Positions 18,266 through 27,137 of a stretch of 64,000 nucleotides of DNA are shown here, piece after piece. A model generated the notes under the pieces. The model saw only the letters and a program-made list of their open reading frames with translations, did not search any database and had not been told where the DNA came from. Position numbers and translations under genes: made by a program. Within the stretch, counting starts at the first letter, position 1; each line of letters opens with the position of its first letter. Origin of the DNA: Candidatus Zixiibacteriota bacterium (lineage in GTDB: Bacteria > Zixibacteria > MSB-5A5 > JAABVY01). The stretch covers positions 1 to 64,000 of the forward strand of contig DSEQ01000011.1 in NCBI GenBank assembly GCA_011056555.1, given 5' to 3'.

Positions 18266-19507
18266 ATGGTTGAAAATCTTCAAAATTGGCTGATAGACCT
18301 CGGGTTATCCGAATCAGTAGCACTCTACCTGAAATGGATAGTGCTCTCCATCGGGGTAATTATCCTGGCCTATTTGTCAAGCTTCGTGACCCGCAGAATA
18401 CTTCTGGTCGCCCTCTCCCACTTTATCAAGAAGACACAGACAAAATGGGATGATGTGCTCCTGAGACGGAGGTTTTTCAAACGCCTTTCGCAGTTTGCGC
18501 CGGCGATCGTAATCTACCTCTGCGCTCCCCTTTTTCCTCCCGTCGAGGATATAATCAGACGCCTTGCCTATGTTTATATGGTTCTGGTGGGGCTGCGGAC
18601 TCTGGGAGCATTTCTCAATGCGGTCAATGACATTTACATCACCTATGAGATCTCCAAACAGAAACCGATCAAGGGCTACCTGCAGGTGGCCCAGATAATA
18701 GCCGCGGCATTTGCAATCCTGATCATTATCGCCGCACTGTTTGACCGCTCGGTGTGGCCGCTTCTGACCGGACTCGGTGCGATGACGGCAGTCATTATCC
18801 TCGTCTTCAAGGATTCGATTCTGGGCCTGGTGGCCTCGGTTCAGCTCACCAATAACGATATGGTGCGCATCGGGGACTGGATCGAGATGCCCAAGTATGG
18901 CGCTGATGGGGATGTTGTCGATGTTACCCTGACCACTGTTAAGGTCCAGAACTGGGATAAGACAATCACCACCATCCCGGCCTATGCGCTTATCGCCGAT
19001 TCATTCAAGAACTGGCGCGGCATGCAGGAATCGGGGGGCCGGCGAATCAAGAGAGCGGTCCATATAGATATGTCCTCGATCAAATTCGTCAACCCCGCCA
19101 TGCTGGAGAAATTCAAAAAATATCAACTTATCAGGGATTACATGGAATCCAAGGAAAAGGAAATAGCGGAATACAACCGGAAACACAATATTGACACATC
19201 AGAGCTGATTAACGGCAGGAATCTCACAAATGTCGGCACCTTCAGGGCTTATGTAATTGCCTACCTGAGGAGTCATCCCATGATACACAATGATATGACC
19301 TTCCTGGTTAGGCATCTTCCTCCCGGCCCGACCGGTTTGCCGATAGAAATATATGTCTTCAGCAAGGACCAGGTCTGGGCCAATTATGAAGCCATTCAGG
19401 CCGATATCTTCGATCATATACTGGCAGTCGTCCCGCTGTTTGAATTGCGCGTATTCCAGAACCCGTCCGGAAACGACTTACGCGAGCTCTCGAAAATTCG
19501 CTATTAA
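18266..19507 (+). CDS. MscS-family mechanosensitive channel (YbdG-like)
   Basis: Inner-membrane channel that opens under osmotic downshock. 413 residues: about five transmembrane helices (residues 18-200), then the MscS pore/beta domain, where PLLTGLGAMTAVIILVFKDS, VASVQLTNNDMVRIGDWIEM and TTVKVQNWDKTITTIPAYAL match the YbdG subgroup. The long insertion around residues 255-330, rich in charged residues, is typical for YbdG and not for MscS itself. GGGAGCGG precedes the ATG by seven bases. Confidence 0.92.
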   Translation: MVENLQNWLIDLGLSESVALYLKWIVLSIGVIILAYLSSFVTRRILLVALSHFIKKTQTKWDDVLLRRRFFKRLSQFAPAIVIYLCAPLFPPVEDIIRRLAYVYMVLVGLRTLGAFLNAVNDIYITYEISKQKPIKGYLQVAQIIAAAFAILIIIAALFDRSVWPLLTGLGAMTAVIILVFKDSILGLVASVQLTNNDMVRIGDWIEMPKYGADGDVVDVTLTTVKVQNWDKTITTIPAYALIADSFKNWRGMQESGGRRIKRAVHIDMSSIKFVNPAMLEKFKKYQLIRDYMESKEKEIAEYNRKHNIDTSELINGRNLTNVGTFRAYVIAYLRSHPMIHNDMTFLVRHLPPGPTGLPIEIYVFSKDQVWANYEAIQADIFDHILAVVPLFELRVFQNPSGNDLRELSKIRY

Positions 19508-19597
19508 TTCGGGCCGCAGACAACTGGACCGTTTCGGTAAATATAGAGTTTATCAGTGCGGTTATACAATTCCAGATGTTACAAAGGAAGGAAGATC

Positions 19598-20092
19598 ATG
19601 AAGCCTGTGAGAATAGAGCCGGGTCCCGGCCAGGAATCGGTGTGGGACTATCCCCGCCCGCCGCGCATGGAGGATTTTACGAAAAAAATCGAGATCATCT
19701 TTAATGGAGCCACTATTGCGGATACGGTTCGCTCGAAGAGGATCCTCGAAACCAGCCATCCGCCGGTATATTACATTCCGCCAGAGGATATCGTCATGGA
19801 GTTCCTGCAGCAGTCGGATAAGGAATCGTTTTGTGAATGGAAGGGCAAGGCTAAATACTACCACGTAGTTATCAATCAAGCCAGAGCCGAGAACGCCGCC
19901 TGGTATTATCCTGATCCCAATCCGGAGTATGCAGATCTCAAGGACTATGTCGCATTTTATGCGTCGCCCATGGATGCCTGTTTTGTGGATGGTGAGATGG
20001 CAATTCCCCAGCCCGGCAATTTTTACGGGGGATGGATTACCAAAGACATTGTCGGACCTTTTAAAGGCGAACCGGGCAGCATGAACTGGTAA
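19598..20092 (+). CDS. DUF427 domain protein
   Basis: 164 residues starting at 19598 after an AAGGAAGGAAGAT ribosome site. It has the DUF427 hallmarks: an EIIFNGATIADTVRSKRILE strand, PPVYYIPPEDI, FCEWKGKAKYY, AAWYYPDPNPEY and a C-terminal FYGGWIT. The family is a small beta-tent fold, widespread and without an established function, perhaps binding a small ligand. It may be co-transcribed with the MscS gene 90 bases upstream. Confidence 0.9.
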   Translation: MKPVRIEPGPGQESVWDYPRPPRMEDFTKKIEIIFNGATIADTVRSKRILETSHPPVYYIPPEDIVMEFLQQSDKESFCEWKGKAKYYHVVINQARAENAAWYYPDPNPEYADLKDYVAFYASPMDACFVDGEMAIPQPGNFYGGWITKDIVGPFKGEPGSMNW

Positions 20093-20210
20093 TCCGGGAT
20101 AACAGCCGTTTTTATGTTTCTACGTATAAATACGCCTTTAAAAGCATGTAAGGTAATGCTTTAATAAGGCATGACAGGAATTTAAAAGCATCCCGGGCAT
20201 TCAATTTTCC

Positions 20211-20239
20211 TTGACAAAAAAGCCTATCGTATATAACTT
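20211..20239 (+). promoter_or_regulatory. Promoter of an orphan small RNA
   Basis: TTGACA (20211-20216), 17 bases, TAACTT (20234-20239); an overlapping TATAAC also gives a -10 with 15-base spacing. It points to a start near 20246 with no gene downstream on this strand before a terminator. Confidence 0.55.
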
Positions 20240-20245
20240 TTTGAT

Positions 20246-20347
20246 GCGCTCTTGAAGTATATGATGTGCGTCCCCAATCGTTAGCATGGCGATATCAAAC
20301 TTTAAGAGGCGCTCACCGCATCAACGGATGATGCGGTGGGTTTTTTT
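20246..20347 (+). ncRNA. Candidate structured small RNA of about 100 nt
   Basis: Bounded by the promoter above and a perfect terminator. GCGCTCTT (20246-20253) can pair with AAGAGGCGC (20304-20312, one bulge), closing a ~50-base internal region; the 5' TGATGCG (20242-20248) repeats the right arm of the terminator and could pair with its left arm, giving an alternative antiterminator-like fold. There is no ORF with an RBS (only a 7-codon ATG ATG frame). It matches no RNA family I can recall (not 6S, SRP, tmRNA or a known riboswitch). Confidence 0.5.
20314..20347 (+). terminator. Intrinsic terminator of the orphan RNA
   Basis: Perfect 10-bp stem CACCGCATCA/TGATGCGGTG with loop ACGGA, then GG and seven T. 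Confidence 0.85.
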
Positions 20348-20406
20348 GAAAAAGTCGACACAGTAGCGATAGATCAGGCTCATCCAGATTTCACCCAAGA
20401 TTATCC

Positions 20407-20516
20407 GCCCACCGTTTTACAGTGTTGTCGTTTGCATCAGAGCTGCCCTGCTGCTGTCGGCGTTTGCGGACATAAGCCGGACAAGAAACTGAGACAGGAC
20501 GACTAAAACGGTGGGC
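20407..20516. repeat. Perfect 13-bp inverted repeat spanning 110 bp
   Basis: GCCCACCGTTTTA (20407-20419) and TAAAACGGTGGGC (20504-20516) are exact reverse complements. The 84-base interior has weak further pairing (GTCGT with ACGAC next to the arms). There is no coding frame with an RBS. It could be a small non-autonomous element or a structured RNA region in the 3' trailer of one of the flanking units. Confidence 0.6.
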
Positions 20517-20524
20517 CAGATATT

Positions 20525-20557
20525 AAAAAGCCCGCCCCTGATCGGCGGGCTTTTTTT
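20525..20557. terminator. Bidirectional terminator between the RNA region and the M28 peptidase gene
   Basis: Five A, stem GCCCGCC/GGCGGGC, loop of seven, then seven T. It can end transcripts from both sides, including the peptidase gene whose stop is at 20574. Confidence 0.88.
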
Positions 20558-20573
20558 ATTCATACAAGCAGGA

Positions 20574-22502
20574 TCAGCAGTCGGGAACACCGTCATCATT
20601 GGTGTCACAGGGCTCGGAACCGCCGATGAACACATAATTCAAAATCCAGACCCCATCGCTGACATTAAGCGTACCGTCACAGTTCACCTCACCTGAAAGG
20701 AGTGGATCAGGCGGGGGCCCAGCAATAAATATATAATTGATTATATAAACAGCATCAGTTAAATTAACATCCCCATCATTATTTGCATCGCCGCAAACAT
20801 ATTCGGGATCTGTGATGGTTATGCTGAAGGTAGCGGTATCCTTGAGAGGAGGATTGCCCGCATCGGTCATCTCCATCTCGAAAACGAAGGTCGAAGCCCA
20901 GGTGGGTACACCATCCAGGGTACCAATCGTGTCATCGTGTAAAGTCAAACCGTAGGGAAGCTGCCCGAAGATCTTTCTCCAGCTATATGGTGCGGTTCCG
21001 CCGAATCCCTCGAATTCATAGAAGTACTCTAATCCCACATGACCGACCGGAGGGGCTTCACCGGCAATATGAATGTTGCCGTCGCAGGCATCCCCGATGC
21101 CATCATAGTCTTCATCGCTCTGATCCGGATTCGGCTCTTCGGGACAATTATCGCAGGCGTCGCCAACACCATCAGCGTCATAATCGACCTGGTCGGCATT
21201 GGGAACCATCACACAGTTGTCCCCCGCATTGGCAATTCCGTCCTGGTCAAAATCATTGGTCTGGGAAATAGTATAAACCAGTGCCAGGGTGCCCTTGATC
21301 ATGCGTGTGGCATAATCGAAGCTGACATAAGTGGTGCTGTCGTGGCTGGAATGATATACATCCGAAAACTCATATTCATGCAGAAAGACGCCGTTGTAGC
21401 CCAGCTCGGTAAATGGAAAATGGTCGGAACTGGGCGACCATCCGCCCAGATATCCCTGGATTCCCACCAGGGGTAGAGCCGCATCGATCCAGAGCTGTGC
21501 GTAGAGGTCGTTATCACCGTGATAAACAATTGCCTTGTCGGTATTTTCGAAGTTTCCAATCATATCCATATTGAACATGAAGAGAATATCATCGCCCCTG
21601 TTTTTTGCCATCTCGGAATAATGGGTGGAACCATCGAGACCGGTCTCTTCCGCGTCGAAGGCAATAAAAACAAAGGTTAACTCAGTCTCTATATCCTGGA
21701 GTACCCGGGCGATTTCCAGCACTCCCACCGTGCCGGTGCCATTATCATCGGCGGCGGGTGAGTCCGGCACGCCATCATAATGTCCTCCGATTACGATCTG
21801 CAGGTCGGGATAGACAGTCCCTTCCTTCACCGCAACGACATTGTAACACGGTTTCTCCCCGGTATAGAAAATGTCGGCCATAAAAAAATCCAGGTAAATC
21901 GAATCGTAGCCGAACTGCTCGAACTTGGATACGATCCAGTCACGGGCGGCATAAGCGGAATCGCTGCCCGCCACCCTGCGGAAGAATGCCTCCAGGCGAT
22001 AAAGGTAGGTTTCGACCGAATCCTGTACAACCAGATTTATAAGTGAATCGAGGTCAAGATCCTGGAAATCCAGACTTTTTTTGACTGCAGATGGCTCCAC
22101 GTACTTTATGACCGCCCTTTCCGGGCGAAGCGGCAGAAGATCTGGTGCCAACTCAACATTTCCAAGGTCCCCCGGCGCAACTTTGAGCAGCCTCACGGCA
22201 TCCTTTTCATACAGAAGCTCATACTTCTCGACATTCTGATTATCCCTGCGGCGGTCTAATGCCAGATTATCGATCTCGATATCTTCCGCCAGTATTTCGA
22301 AATCAAGACCGCTGTCCTCCAGATCGTTTCGATCCGCCAGTACCAGGTGGTCATTTGCGAGCCTGAGTACCACCGTGAACGTGGAATTCCTCAGAATTTC
22401 AGCTTCATTATAACCATGAACTTGTACCAGGAAGAGATCGGCAGCTTCAGCCGTGGAGAAAGTTATTAACAATAAAGCCAGTATCAGGATTGCTTTTCTC
22501 AT
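20574..22502 (-). CDS. Secreted M28-family zinc aminopeptidase with TSP3, Ig-like and dockerin-like tail
   Basis: 642 residues with a signal peptide (1-20). The M28 catalytic core spans about residues 165-410: [20 protein letters not shown] (His and bridging Asp ligands), [15 protein letters not shown] (catalytic Glu and ligand Glu), FNMDMIGN (Asp ligand) and SSDHFPF / YHSSHDST (late His). Then come thrombospondin type 3 calcium repeats ([20 protein letters not shown]), a putative Ig domain (~480-565), and two dockerin-like loops ([20 protein letters not shown] and [19 protein letters not shown]) with the end [10 protein letters not shown]. It releases N-terminal amino acids from peptides outside the cell; the tail suggests calcium-dependent attachment. 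ATG preceded by a promoter-like TATATA region. Confidence 0.93.
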   Translation of the reverse strand: MRKAILILALLLITFSTAEAADLFLVQVHGYNEAEILRNSTFTVVLRLANDHLVLADRNDLEDSGLDFEILAEDIEIDNLALDRRRDNQNVEKYELLYEKDAVRLLKVAPGDLGNVELAPDLLPLRPERAVIKYVEPSAVKKSLDFQDLDLDSLINLVVQDSVETYLYRLEAFFRRVAGSDSAYAARDWIVSKFEQFGYDSIYLDFFMADIFYTGEKPCYNVVAVKEGTVYPDLQIVIGGHYDGVPDSPAADDNGTGTVGVLEIARVLQDIETELTFVFIAFDAEETGLDGSTHYSEMAKNRGDDILFMFNMDMIGNFENTDKAIVYHGDNDLYAQLWIDAALPLVGIQGYLGGWSPSSDHFPFTELGYNGVFLHEYEFSDVYHSSHDSTTYVSFDYATRMIKGTLALVYTISQTNDFDQDGIANAGDNCVMVPNADQVDYDADGVGDACDNCPEEPNPDQSDEDYDGIGDACDGNIHIAGEAPPVGHVGLEYFYEFEGFGGTAPYSWRKIFGQLPYGLTLHDDTIGTLDGVPTWASTFVFEMEMTDAGNPPLKDTATFSITITDPEYVCGDANNDGDVNLTDAVYIINYIFIAGPPPDPLLSGEVNCDGTLNVSDGVWILNYVFIGGSEPCDTNDDGVPDC

Positions 22503-22794
22503 AATGTGTTATCCCTTGTCTGTAATTGTGCATCCTATATATAAGAAGTATTAAAACCAGTATTGTTTAATCGCAAGGCCCAAAAAAAATTGGCTTATCC
22601 TGTTTTTTTCCAGGAAAGATGAGTTATTCAATTCAGGTATGAATTTACTGCAAAGTTAAATTTTGTCAATAATAATGGTAATTTACTCCTGAACATACAT
22701 TACTGTAATATTCAAGATTGCCACTGCACTTAGCCGCTATAAAGCCAGATGGGAATAACAGGAAGAGTCATAAATATGTTTCAATAACTTCCGA

Positions 22795-22986
22795 TTATCT
22801 GCCGCCGATGATGCGGGCGGGCAGGTAGAACAGCGCCTTGAAGAAAGCCAGTATTCCACCGACGGCGAAGCCAAGTAACATGAAAGGCAAAAGCAGGAGC
22901 CAGATAAATGGATAGAGTATCAGGGCTATGATCGCCACCGGCCAGCAGATTACAAATAGAATGCACCATAAAATAAAAGTCAGCAT
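22795..22986 (-). CDS. Small hydrophobic membrane protein (63 aa)
   Basis: Unrecognised family. The peptide is two long hydrophobic stretches (residues 2-30 and 32-55) ending in a short basic tail RIIGGR, so a two-helix membrane hairpin is likely. GAGGAT lies seven bases before the ATG, which supports translation. It stands alone; a 290-base gap to the M28 gene shows no other gene, only A/T-rich promoter-like sequence. Confidence 0.6.
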   Translation of the reverse strand: MLTFILWCILFVICWPVAIIALILYPFIWLLLLPFMLLGFAVGGILAFFKALFYLPARIIGGR

Positions 22987-23124
22987 ATTATATCCTCAAA
23001 ATTGCCGTTACGTATAATCTAAAAATCAGCCTCAATCATCTTATACGGATTTCAACCTTAAAATGATTCACTGCGGTCAAAAAACAGAACATATAGAATT
23101 TGACTGATCGACCGCAGAATTGTT

Positions 23125-23604
23125 TCAGTTATTTTTTTGTGAAAGCCTGCCCGGAAGTTGTTGGTTGGTATAAATTTTCTCTGACTTTTTGGCAAAGAAG
23201 TTCCACAGGACCAGCCCGAAAACGCTCTCCGGGTTCCAATTCGTTTCATCAAACGACTCCACTGCCGCCCAGCGGGGTTTATTGCCGGCCAGCTTCTCCC
23301 TGAGCCTCATGTCCGGGCTCAAAAGATCACGCACATATCCGAACACGCTCTCAACCAGGTAGACAGGCGGTCCCTCCTCCGGTTCAAAATGTTCATGTCC
23401 CAGTTCGCCGGTGCGTACAGTTATTTCTGAACTTTTCGCTTCAATCACTACATCAAAGCCGGAGACCGACTGGCGCGGGAATTTCAATTCAGCTCGGGGC
23501 TTGTCTCGGTTTATCTTCCATTCATGGGGCAGGTCCGGATGTTTTGAAAGCAGTTCCTTGCCGTAGTCTATGAATTCCTGCACCAGGCCGTTATTCATAA
23601 TCAT
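23125..23604 (-). CDS. Conserved-looking hypothetical protein next to the FolE2-like gene
   Basis: I do not recognise this 159-residue soluble protein. It has no signal peptide or membrane segment; the middle is beta-rich (AELKFPRQ, DVVIEAKSSEITVRTGELG) and the C-terminal third helical and basic. GGAAGGAGTGAG directly precedes the ATG at 23604. It follows the FolE2-like gene by 65 bases on the same strand and is probably co-transcribed. An 8-bp inverted repeat CTGCGGTC/GACCGCAG (around 23071-23118) lies just past its stop. Confidence 0.6.
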   Translation of the reverse strand: MIMNNGLVQEFIDYGKELLSKHPDLPHEWKINRDKPRAELKFPRQSVSGFDVVIEAKSSEITVRTGELGHEHFEPEEGPPVYLVESVFGYVRDLLSPDMRLREKLAGNKPRWAAVESFDETNWNPESVFGLVLWNFFAKKSEKIYTNQQLPGRLSQKNN

Positions 23605-23669
23605 CTCACTCCTTCCAGCGGTACAACAGCAGGAAGAAAGACCCTTGATCCTGTGATATTAATGTATCA

Positions 23670-24455
23670 CTACTCATCAATGCTGTGGAATGGCATCCAC
23701 AGGTCCTTCTCCGTTCCGATTCCGGTATTATATGAATGCAGCATCCCGAAGTTCGAGCATTTGACCGAGAACCAGTCCACATACCTGTTGTTGGCAAGTT
23801 CGGTCTTGAGCTGCTCTGTCAGATAAGTGCTGCTGACTTCGACAGTATGAGCTTTCTGGATTATAAAGATCTGATCTTCGGGATTTAAATAGGAATACAC
23901 CGGAGATATCGAATATTTATCCACCAGGTCGACCAGATCCTCGGGGAAAATTTCCTTTCTGGAGTCCACTTCAATCGTAACCACACTCAACTGGCCGAAT
24001 AGACCGCCTTCCTTTTCAGGGTCAGAGGCCGGATCGGTGGTGATAGCGGGAACATGAATTTTGAAGATGATCTTCGGATTATCCCCGACAGAGGACAACT
24101 TAGCATTATAAGTGCACATGTATCTGACCAGACATTTCTCCCCGGTAGCAGGCAGTTTCTTTTCCACAAAAAACGGATAATCGAAATCAACCCTGACCAT
24201 GGTGGCCTTGAGTTCTTTCAAATAATCGGCAATGCTCTCATGCAGGGTCTGGGTGCCGACCTTGAACCTGTTCTTGTGGATGATCTGGATAAATTTGTCA
24301 ATCCAGCGCGATTCGAATCTATTGTCGATACGGGCTATCACGGATAAATTCGCTATGGTGTATTGCCCTTCGCTCTCCTCACGAGAGAGCACTCTGAAGG
24401 GAAAGGGCATACCTTTCATACCCACATCAACCAGAATTCCCTTTTCTTTCGGCAT
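23670..24455 (-). CDS. FolE2-like (GTP cyclohydrolase IB fold) protein lacking the metal ligands
   Basis: 261 residues that I align by eye with FolE2/GCYH-IB, which opens GTP to start folate or queuosine synthesis. Shared landmarks: VGMKGMPFPF near residue 12 (family: VGIKDLRFPI), a VDFDYPFFVEKKLPATG strand (family: SFPFFRKKTAPVSG), IHVPAITT (VMIPVTS), and a late SVKCSNFGMLHSYNT (VESENFESIHNHSA). But the KGTHMSRF His segment reads RFESRWIDKF, and the catalytic SLCPCSK Cys segment reads TTDPASDP. So catalysis by the usual route seems lost; a binding or regulatory role, or another activity, is possible. AGGAGGAAGAA precedes the ATG. Confidence 0.65.
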   Translation of the reverse strand: MPKEKGILVDVGMKGMPFPFRVLSREESEGQYTIANLSVIARIDNRFESRWIDKFIQIIHKNRFKVGTQTLHESIADYLKELKATMVRVDFDYPFFVEKKLPATGEKCLVRYMCTYNAKLSSVGDNPKIIFKIHVPAITTDPASDPEKEGGLFGQLSVVTIEVDSRKEIFPEDLVDLVDKYSISPVYSYLNPEDQIFIIQKAHTVEVSSTYLTEQLKTELANNRYVDWFSVKCSNFGMLHSYNTGIGTEKDLWMPFHSIDE

Positions 24456-24480
24456 TTCTTCCTCCTGAGACAGTCCCGAC

Positions 24481-25200
24481 TCAATAATTCATCTTGAGCT
24501 TGGGAGTGCCGGGTCTGCCGGTCACCCCGACCGAATATCTGGTCTCGTCCTCGTCGTTAATTTCTAATGTAAATGAACTCGAAAATTTTGTTTTAACGGC
24601 ATCCGGGGTCAGCTTTACGACAGCCACAGCAGTCTCGCCCGCAGGTATCTTCTCAGGCAGTTCTATTCTCACCAGATTAGCAGGATATTCAATAAGCTTA
24701 AGCTCATAATCCTGGTCTGAGATATTGGTAATCTCGATTTTCTTGGTATGTTTGGGCTCGCCTGCATCGATCATGAACTCCAGAGACAGGGGTTCAACCA
24801 CTAACGGGAACATGGAATCCTGAGCCGTGACTATATTCGCTATAATCGTGAGCTGGCGCAAATCCGAACCCTCATTTGTCTCAACTATCGGGCGCTTAAA
24901 TGTACGGCCCTTATATCTGCCGGTGTCGAAAATAATTTTCAACCGCGCGCTGTCCCCCGGCGCAATAACATCTTTTTCCAGCGGAGCCTTGGTGCAGCTG
25001 CAGCCGGTTTTGATATTATTGATAACCAGATTCTCATCCCCCACCGATTTCAGCCAGAAATCATGTGTCAACTCGGCATTCTGCGGAGAATATCCAAAAT
25101 CGAAATAGGAGTGCTGAAATTCCATCTTAGGCTGAGCGCTGATAGCAGATGGGATCAGAAATATGCAAACTGTAAGAATAGCTGTAGAAACTTTATGCAT
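24481..25200 (-). CDS. Exported DUF1573 protein
   Basis: 239 residues from the ATG at 25200, which has AGGAGG seven bases upstream. Signal peptide 1-22 (cleavage after AISAQ). DUF1573 domain at ~25-125 with FDFGYSPQNAELTHDFWLKS, NTGCSCTKAPLEKD (paired Cys) and PGDSARLKIIFDT; a second Ig-like domain follows. DUF1573 proteins are secreted ASPM/SPD-2/Hydin-like beta-sandwiches common in FCB bacteria; role unknown. 25 bases separate it from the FolE2-like gene downstream, so they may be one unit. Confidence 0.87.
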   Translation of the reverse strand: MHKVSTAILTVCIFLIPSAISAQPKMEFQHSYFDFGYSPQNAELTHDFWLKSVGDENLVINNIKTGCSCTKAPLEKDVIAPGDSARLKIIFDTGRYKGRTFKRPIVETNEGSDLRQLTIIANIVTAQDSMFPLVVEPLSLEFMIDAGEPKHTKKIEITNISDQDYELKLIEYPANLVRIELPEKIPAGETAVAVVKLTPDAVKTKFSSSFTLEINDEDETRYSVGVTGRPGTPKLKMNY

Positions 25201-25319
25201 AAAACCTCCTGCGTTGTTCGTTGCTATTAATATAATACCAAATTCAGGAATTCGCGTTCCAGGATACAAATTTAATTCGAGGGCAAGACAAGATCGGCTG
25301 ATTATTAGAATAAAATAGG

Positions 25320-25883
25320 TTACATCATCAGATGTTCGATCAAAATCTTTACCCCGATACCAATTAATACAAGCCCCCCTATTATCTCCATCGGCTTACC
25401 CAATTTTGCACCAAAGCTGCTTCCAATCACCATGCCGATGATCGTAATCGCTCCTGTGATTACCCCGATAATCAGGGCCGGATACAAAATATTTATGTTA
25501 AGCATGGCAAAGCTCAAGCCGACAGCAAGTGCATCAATGCTCGTGGCCACAGAAAGCATCACCAAACTGACTCCCCGGCTGGGGTCGCATTGGGTCCCGG
25601 GCTCGATCTCTCTGGTCAAAGCGCCGTATATCGCCTTTATTCCGATAAATGCCAGGAGTCCGAATGCTATCCAGTGGTCGACAGGCGCAATATATTTCTG
25701 GATTCGGCTGCCCGCCAACCAGCCAATAACCGGCATCATAGCCTGAAACAGTCCAAAATGAAAGCCCAGGCGAAAAACATGCCTGCCGGTTATCTTCCCA
25801 ATTATCGCGCTGGCTGAGATTGCCACCGCAAAAGCATCCATGGCCAGACCGACAGCGATACCTATGATAACAATCAGATTCAT
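25320..25883 (-). CDS. mntP: Manganese efflux pump MntP family
   Basis: Inner-membrane exporter that lowers cytoplasmic Mn(II). 187 residues, six predicted helices, with two pseudo-repeats: GLAMDAFAVAISAS (residues 12-25, Asp in helix 1) and ATSIDALAVGLSFA (about 112-125, Asp in helix 4), both typical of MntP/YebN. The ATG lies two bases after the thrC stop, so it is translationally linked to thrC; no yybP-ykoY manganese riboswitch is visible in the intergenic space. Confidence 0.93.
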   Translation of the reverse strand: MNLIVIIGIAVGLAMDAFAVAISASAIIGKITGRHVFRLGFHFGLFQAMMPVIGWLAGSRIQKYIAPVDHWIAFGLLAFIGIKAIYGALTREIEPGTQCDPSRGVSLVMLSVATSIDALAVGLSFAMLNINILYPALIIGVITGAITIIGMVIGSSFGAKLGKPMEIIGGLVLIGIGVKILIEHLMM

Positions 25884-25885
25884 TA

Positions 25886-27085
25886 TTATGCGCTATGCTC
25901 TTCGTCCCATTCTTGCATCACATCCAGATACTTGTATCCGCTTCCTGTAATGAAAAGCACCACCCTCTCATCCGGCTTAACAAAGCCGTCATTCAAAAGC
26001 ATCTTAAGACATGTAAGGGTAGCCCCGCCTTCCGGGGATGAGAATATCCCCTCTTTGGCAGAAAGCTCCTTTGTATCCATCATAAGATCATTATCAGAAA
26101 CAGCCACCGCAGTCCCACCGCTTTTTCGCACCGCCTCGAGCATCAGAAAATCCCCCACCGCGCCCGGCACACGCAGCCCGGCCGCCAATGTATGCGGATC
26201 TTCCCAGACCGGAGCATAATCCAGACCTTCTTCGTAAGCCCTTGGTATCGGGGCGCATCCCTCTGCCTGAACCGACACCATCTTCGGGCGGAAGCTGCCG
26301 ATCCAGCCCATCCGTTCCATCTCATCAAAAGCTTTCCACATTCCGATCAGGCCGGTTCCGCCGCCGGTGGGATATATTATAACATCAGGAAGCTCGAAAT
26401 TGAAATCCTCCGCCAGCTCATATCCCATAGTCTTCTTGCCTTCAATCCGATATGGCTCCTTGAGAGTGGCCGCAGAAAACCAGCCCTCATTTTTGACCAG
26501 ATCCGTCGCCCTCTCCCCGCAGTCCTTGATCGTGCCGTCAACCAATTCAATCTGGGCGCCATGATATTTCGCGTCCACCAGAAACGGCCCCGGGACATCC
26601 CGCGGCATGATGATCTTGCACTCCAGCCCGGCCCGCGCGGCATAGGCGGCAAGCGCCGAACCGGCATTCCCGGCGGTAGGAATAATCAACTTTTTCAAAC
26701 CAAGCTCTCTGGCCCGGCTGACGGCCATGGCCAAACCACGGGCTTTGAATGATCCGGTCGGGTTTGTGGTCTCGTCTTTTAAGAACAGGTCAGGCATACC
26801 GAGCTCAGGGCCGATAGTCTTGGAAACCAGAAGCTGTGTGCCGCCCTCGCCCAGCGTGGCGACGTTGTCGCAATCAAAGACAGGCAGCACCTCCAGGTAC
26901 CGCCACATATTGGCAGTCCTGCCTTTGAGCTTTTCCCTGTCAATAACACTGGAAGCCTTTTCGTAATCGTAATCGACCAGAAGCGGCGCGCCGCATTCGC
27001 ATAGAGTCAGCACTGCAGTTATATCATAATGTTTGGCGCATCTGGGGCAGAATATATCCTTGGCTGTTGTGTTGGTTGTGGGCAT
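25886..27085 (-). CDS. thrC: Threonine synthase
   Basis: PLP enzyme making threonine from O-phosphohomoserine. 399 residues. The N-terminal CPRCAKHYDI...CECG is a small zinc-ribbon-like motif found in the archaeal/plant-like class. TLGEGGTQLL, the PLP lysine motif NPTGSFKARG near residue 117, IPTAGNAGSALAAYAARAGL, and PTGGGTGLIGMWKAF (phosphate loop) are all present. GGGAG precedes the ATG. The C-terminal SPEGGATL matches the family. No thrA or thrB nearby; a lone ACT-domain protein at 43025-43486 may belong to the same pathway. Confidence 0.95.
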   Translation of the reverse strand: MPTTNTTAKDIFCPRCAKHYDITAVLTLCECGAPLLVDYDYEKASSVIDREKLKGRTANMWRYLEVLPVFDCDNVATLGEGGTQLLVSKTIGPELGMPDLFLKDETTNPTGSFKARGLAMAVSRARELGLKKLIIPTAGNAGSALAAYAARAGLECKIIMPRDVPGPFLVDAKYHGAQIELVDGTIKDCGERATDLVKNEGWFSAATLKEPYRIEGKKTMGYELAEDFNFELPDVIIYPTGGGTGLIGMWKAFDEMERMGWIGSFRPKMVSVQAEGCAPIPRAYEEGLDYAPVWEDPHTLAAGLRVPGAVGDFLMLEAVRKSGGTAVAVSDNDLMMDTKELSAKEGIFSSPEGGATLTCLKMLLNDGFVKPDERVVLFITGSGYKYLDVMQEWDEEHSA

Positions 27086-27137
27086 AATGTGTCATTCTCC
27101 CGCTGTCAGTTCACGTTCTCCCTAGAATATGGACATC

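Noticed and set aside
23071-23118. 8-bp inverted repeat after the 159-aa gene as a terminator
   Set aside because: Arms are 32 bases apart with the T run inside the loop, not after the stem; left as a note.
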